DNA from: Actinomycetes bacterium
Lineage (GTDB): Bacteria > Actinomycetota > Acidimicrobiia > Acidimicrobiales > Bog-793
Assembly: GCA_021785095.1 (NCBI GenBank)
Contig: JAJYGM010000485.1
Coordinates: forward strand, 1-9,666
Reading direction: 5' to 3'
DNA length: 9,666 nt
Shown here: positions 7,214 to 9,666 of the stretch, piece by piece
Position numbering within the stretch: position 1 is the first letter of the stretch
Layout of the letters: every line of letters begins with the position of its first letter
Position numbers and translations under genes: made by a program
The notes under the pieces: model-generated
Told to the model about the DNA's origin: nothing
Seen by the model: the letters and a program-made list of their open reading frames with translations, nothing else
The model's database searches: none

Positions 7214-7590
7214 CAACGGACCTCCTTGGTCATTGCTCGGTTTGGCGAGGTTTCGTCGGCGGGGCTGGCGCCGCGCCGGCGGTCGGTGACGATCCGGTGG
7301 ACGATGTCGCACGCGTCGGCGATGCGCGGCTCGATCAGCCGGTAGTAGACGGTGGTGCCCTCCCTGCGCGACTCCACCAGCCCTGCGTGTCGCAGTACGG
7401 AGAGGTGCTGGCTGGCGTTGGGCAGGCTCATGCCGAACAGCTCGGCGAGGTCGCCCACGCAGCGCTCTGCATGCCTGAGCGCATCGATGAGAAGCAGGCG
7501 CTTCGGATCGGTCAGGACCTTGCAGAGCTCGGCATGCGACCTGAAGGCGGCGTCCTCAGCAGGCGATGACGTCGCGGCTTCCGAACTCAT
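7213..7590 (-). CDS. ArsR/SmtB-family transcriptional regulator
   Basis: A 125-residue winged helix-turn-helix repressor. ELCKVLTDPKRLLLIDAL (21-38) is the dimer-forming first part, CVGDLAEL (44-51) and SLPNASQHLSVLRHAG (55-70) are the helix-turn-helix, and LVESRREGTTVYYRL (71-85) is the wing. Cys residues are at 23, 44 and 94. C44 lies in the region matching the ELCVCDL metal-binding motif of ArsR, but with one Cys instead of two, so a metal or thiol signal is possible yet unproven. ATG 7590 is chosen over the upstream ATG 7611 and TTG 7626 because a -10/-35 pair places transcription start at or next to 7590, making a leaderless mRNA; the longer starts lie inside the promoter. It is the first gene of arsR-grx-groES and probably represses that operon. 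Confidence 0.92.
   Translation of the reverse strand: MSSEAATSSPAEDAAFRSHAELCKVLTDPKRLLLIDALRHAERCVGDLAELFGMSLPNASQHLSVLRHAGLVESRREGTTVYYRLIEPRIADACDIVHRIVTDRRRGASPADETSPNRAMTKEVR
7220..7227 (-). promoter_or_regulatory. Ribosome binding site deciding the glutaredoxin start
   Basis: AAGGAGGT on the minus strand is a full match to the Shine-Dalgarno consensus, 6 bases before ATG 7213. It lies inside the end of arsR. It rules out the longer frame starting near 7312. Confidence 0.9.
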
Positions 7591-7597
7591 GTGGACG

Positions 7598-7629
7598 ATG
7601 ATATCAATCATTGCGTGATTGCGCAATCA
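7598..7629 (-). promoter_or_regulatory. arsR promoter with overlapping palindromic operator
   Basis: On the minus strand a TTGCGC -35 box (7621-7626), a 17-base spacer and a TATCAT -10 box (7598-7603) are followed by 7 bases and then ATG 7590, so the transcript probably starts at or next to the start codon. A perfect 14-bp palindrome, TGATTGCGCAATCA (7616-7629), covers the -35 box. A second inverted repeat, AATCA-N5-TGATT (7606-7620), overlaps it. Such an A/T-edged palindrome on the promoter suits autorepression by ArsR. The -35 box matches consensus at only 3 of 6 positions. Confidence 0.6.
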
Positions 7630-7944
7630 AAGCAGTAGCAGCTCGGAGAGCGATGCCGTCGGCGGAGCGCCCGGCTCCCCGGGGTGCCCCCGGCCCCGGG
7701 CGGCAACGGCGGGTGCGGCAAGTCATGGCCCGGGACCTGTGGCGGTCCAGCTCGCTGGCGCCCACCGTCTCCGCCTCACCGACCCGGGGCTTTCCGACCA
7801 GCCGAGACGACATCGGCGACACCGAAAGCGGCTCGCCGCCGTGCACGGAGGGACGCCGTGTGCGACAAGAACCGTTCCCGGGGTAGGCGTCCGACGATTT
7901 GGGTAGCTAACCGCCGCTCGTAACCACCGAGGCAGAGACCCCCC
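7627..7944. other. Divergent intergenic region between arsR and the hemerythrin gene
   Basis: About 318 bases between outward-reading genes. Its left end holds the arsR operator. The middle is C- and G-rich with several CCCGG/CCGGG runs that could fold but form no clear terminator. Short frames cross it on both strands, but none looks like a protein. The promoter of the hemerythrin-formate dehydrogenase unit should be in the right half. TAGCTA in GGGTAGCTAACC, about 35 bases before the start codon, is the best -10 candidate, with no clear -35. Confidence 0.4.
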
Positions 7945-8907
7945 ATGCCGACCCAGAGACAAGTCCTAGACGCGATCGGTGTCGACTGTGACTACGACGC
8001 TGCCGCTGCCCGATTGCACATCCCGCCCGGGCAGGCCTACCTCATCGCCACAGGCCTCCCCGCGGACGGCAGCGACACGTCCTCCCCGGACGAGACGCTG
8101 CGCAGACCCGGTGCCATGAGAGGGAGCACTCAGCATCTCGTCTATCAGCGGCCACGTACCAGCGACCCGATCCAGAAGTCGCTGGTGCACGAGTGGATCC
8201 GTGGGCGAGCGGAGAGTGACCCTCAGATGGTCTCGGCGGCGCGGTCGAGGGGCGCGGAACCAGGCCAGACCGGAGACACCGACGACACTGACGTCTGCGA
8301 CGTGCTCACCCGCCAGCACGACACGGTCACCGCCCTGATGCAGCAGCTGAAGGCCATTCCCGGCGTGACCAAGGGCGGAAGCGAGGTGCACCAGTCCCGA
8401 CGCAAGTCGATCGTCGACATGATGACCGTCGAGCTCTCCCGGCACGAGACCGCCGAGCAGGAGCACCTCTGGCCAGCGGTGCGCGACCTCTTAGCCGGGG
8501 GCGGCCAGATCCTGGAGCAGGCGCTCGAGCAGGAGCAGGAGGGAAAGGACAGCCTCGTCGCGCTCGGCAAGACCGAGCCGTCGCAGGAGCGCTTCGACGA
8601 ACTGGTCGAGGAGCTCGAGAAGAGGCTCCGCAGACACGTGGCCTTCGAGGACAAGGTTCTCCTGGCGGTTCGAGATTCCATGGCGGAGGAGGACCGGCGG
8701 GCCATCGGTGAGCGGATCCTCCGGGCGGAGCAGCATGCGCCCACGAGGTCTCACCCGCACGCTCCCGGGCAGGCCGCCGCCACCGTTACGGCGGCTGCTG
8801 CCTCTGCCGCCCCGCTCGACAAGGCACGGGACGGGCTTGGCGACCGTCAGGCCGAGCGCCCCGGCCGGGCCGAAGAGGAACCGTACTCACACACCGAGGA
8901 GGTCTGA
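7945..8907 (+). CDS. Hemerythrin HHE-domain protein coupled to formate dehydrogenase
   Basis: A 320-residue protein. Residues ~1-100 are an uncharacterised N-terminal region including LHIPPGQAYLIATGLPADGSD (parts of 25-44) and VHEWIRGRAESDPQM (81-95). Residues ~118-262 are a four-helix hemerythrin-like domain with the usual iron-ligand pattern: H125 in RQHDTV, H167/H174 in RHETAEQEHLWPAVRD, and H231/E235 in RRHVAFEDK. A Gln/Glu-rich stretch (ILEQALEQEQEGKDS) joins the helices, and the tail from 263 is Ala/Pro/His-rich and probably disordered. Such domains hold a di-iron site that binds O2 or reacts with NO or peroxide. Its TGA overlaps the formate dehydrogenase ATG by one base, so the two are translated together. 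A role in protecting or sensing for that enzyme is inferred from this coupling. The ribosome binding site is weak (GAGG 13 bases before the ATG). Confidence 0.88.
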   Translation: MPTQRQVLDAIGVDCDYDAAAARLHIPPGQAYLIATGLPADGSDTSSPDETLRRPGAMRGSTQHLVYQRPRTSDPIQKSLVHEWIRGRAESDPQMVSAARSRGAEPGQTGDTDDTDVCDVLTRQHDTVTALMQQLKAIPGVTKGGSEVHQSRRKSIVDMMTVELSRHETAEQEHLWPAVRDLLAGGGQILEQALEQEQEGKDSLVALGKTEPSQERFDELVEELEKRLRRHVAFEDKVLLAVRDSMAEEDRRAIGERILRAEQHAPTRSHPHAPGQAAATVTAAAASAAPLDKARDGLGDRQAERPGRAEEEPYSHTEEV

Positions 8908-9666
8908 TGAAGATCAACGACTGGCCCGTGCTCCGCCAGGCGCGGGGGTCCGACAAACTGGGCCGCGGACAGGCCGTCAAGTCCTCGACCTCCTCCCATC
9001 TCCGTGCCCGGGTGGTCGAGGCCGACAAGATCACGAAGTCGGTCTGCCCCTACTGCGCGGTCGGGTGTGGTCAGAACGTCTTCGTCAAGGACGAGAAGGT
9101 CGTCCACATCGAAGGTGACCCGGACTCCCCGGTCAGTCGTGGGCGGCTCTGCCCCAAGGGCTCTGCCAGTCTGCAGCTCGCCACCGGCTCCTCCCGCCGT
9201 TACGAGGTGCTCCACCGCAAGCCAGGAGCCACCGACTGGGAGGTACTCGACCTCGACACTGCCATGGACATGGTCGCTGACCGGGTGATCGAGACTCGCC
9301 GGCAGACCTGGCAGTGGCGCGACGAGGACGGTCGCGACGTGCGTCGCACGCTCGGCATCGCCAGCCTCGGTGGCGCCACTCTCGACAACGAAGAGAACTA
9401 CCTGATGAAGAAGCTGTACACCGCCCTCGGGGTGATACAGGTAGAGAATCAGGCACGAGTCTGACACTCCTCCACCGTCCCCAGTTTGGGGACATCGCTC
9501 GGCAGGGGAGGAGCCACCACCTTCCAGCAGGACCTCCAGAACGCTGACTGGATCGTCATCGAGGGATCCGACATGGCCGAGTGCCACCCTGTTGGGTTCC
9601 AGTGGGTGATGGAGGCAAAGGCACGGGGCGCCAAGGTGATCCACGTCGACCCGAGATTCACCCGCA
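8907..9666 (+). CDS. fdh: Formate dehydrogenase alpha subunit, selenoprotein, runs off the window
   Basis: This is the N-terminal quarter of a molybdenum/tungsten bis-MGD formate dehydrogenase of the FdnG/FdoG type, oxidising formate to CO2. C47, C50 and C54 (CPYCAVGC) and C82 (in LCPKG) bind a [4Fe-4S] cluster; the CPKG lysine is the conserved one between cluster and cofactor. LGIASLGGATLDNEENYLMKKL leads to VENQARV, then TGA at 9462-9464, then HSSTVPSLGTS, GRGGATTFQQDLQNAD, AECHPVGFQWVMEAKARGA and HVDPRFTR, open to the window end. The family carries Sec (or Cys) exactly here, so I read the TGA as Sec186 and annotate one protein. No twin-arginine signal is seen, so this form is probably cytoplasmic. 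ATG 8907 follows GAGGAGG (8896-8902) by 4 bases. Other redox subunits, if any, lie outside. Confidence 0.93.
9462..9513 (+). promoter_or_regulatory. UGA selenocysteine codon with SECIS-like hairpin
   Basis: Just after the TGA, CTCCTCC (9467-9473) pairs perfectly with GGAGGAG (9507-9513). Inside it GTCCCC (9477-9482) pairs with GGGGAC (9488-9493) around a 5-base loop AGTTT. The loop starts 18 bases after the TGA and has a G among its first two bases, which fits the described bacterial SECIS model (loop about 16-37 bases downstream, G near the loop start). The bulged U of the E. coli fdhF element is not evident. SelB would bind this mRNA hairpin to direct Sec insertion. Confidence 0.72.

Noticed and set aside
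7213..7626. Longest arsR frame, starting at TTG 7626
   Set aside because: The TTG lies within the palindrome and -35 box. ATG 7590 matches the predicted transcription start and the usual N-terminal length.
8907..9464. Formate dehydrogenase as a truncated pseudogene ending at the TGA
   Set aside because: The frame stays open beyond the TGA with no shift, the site is the known Sec position, and a hairpin follows. A random nonsense mutation exactly there is unlikely.
8847..9644. Minus-strand frame of 265 codons across the end of the window
   Set aside because: It is antisense to formate dehydrogenase. The plus strand is coding on both sides of the TGA, with conserved family motifs.

Overview
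The window is high-GC DNA with dense, mostly single-gene units on both strands. Two minus-strand genes show leaderless-type starts. The protein families (an actinobacterial-type formate dehydrogenase with a hemerythrin partner, a small ArsR regulator, an orphan GroES, a secreted protein with an Ig-like C-terminal domain) suggest an actinomycete or related Actinomycetota. There is no RNA gene, CRISPR array or recognisable mobile element.

Layout. Positions 1-2031 are read on the minus strand: a secreted two-domain protein of unknown function (2031-1114), then a class I SAM-dependent methyltransferase (1053-415), then a possible very small downstream ORF (408-238). After a gene-poor stretch a DEAD-box RNA helicase runs on the plus strand (2586-3923). 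Positions 4334-5126 hold a badly decayed short-chain dehydrogenase/reductase on the minus strand. It can be reconstructed through about seven single-base-scale frameshifts, one nonsense codon and loss of the catalytic lysine. A plus-strand intradiol ring-cleavage dioxygenase (5273-6175), probably acting on hydroxyquinol, follows. Then comes a compact minus-strand operon, ArsR-type regulator, CPWC glutaredoxin and GroES (7590-6609), closed by a 14-bp hairpin and headed by a promoter/operator that points to a leaderless arsR mRNA.

The right end is the most notable part. A hemerythrin-domain protein (7945-8907) is translationally coupled, through a TGATG overlap, to the start of a molybdenum/tungsten formate dehydrogenase alpha subunit (8907 to the window edge). 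The formate dehydrogenase frame meets a TGA at 9462-9464. The frame stays open after it, the continuation is clearly the next part of the same family, and the TGA falls exactly where FdnG/FdoG-type enzymes carry selenocysteine (ARV-U-H). Directly downstream lies a two-stem hairpin that fits the bacterial SECIS pattern. I therefore annotate one selenoprotein, Sec186, rather than a truncated gene.

How the genes may work together (inference): the hemerythrin protein probably serves the oxygen-sensitive selenoenzyme, and the ArsR-Grx-GroES operon looks like a small thiol or metal stress-response unit. The divergent region 7627-7944 separates these two units. The other genes look like unrelated neighbours.
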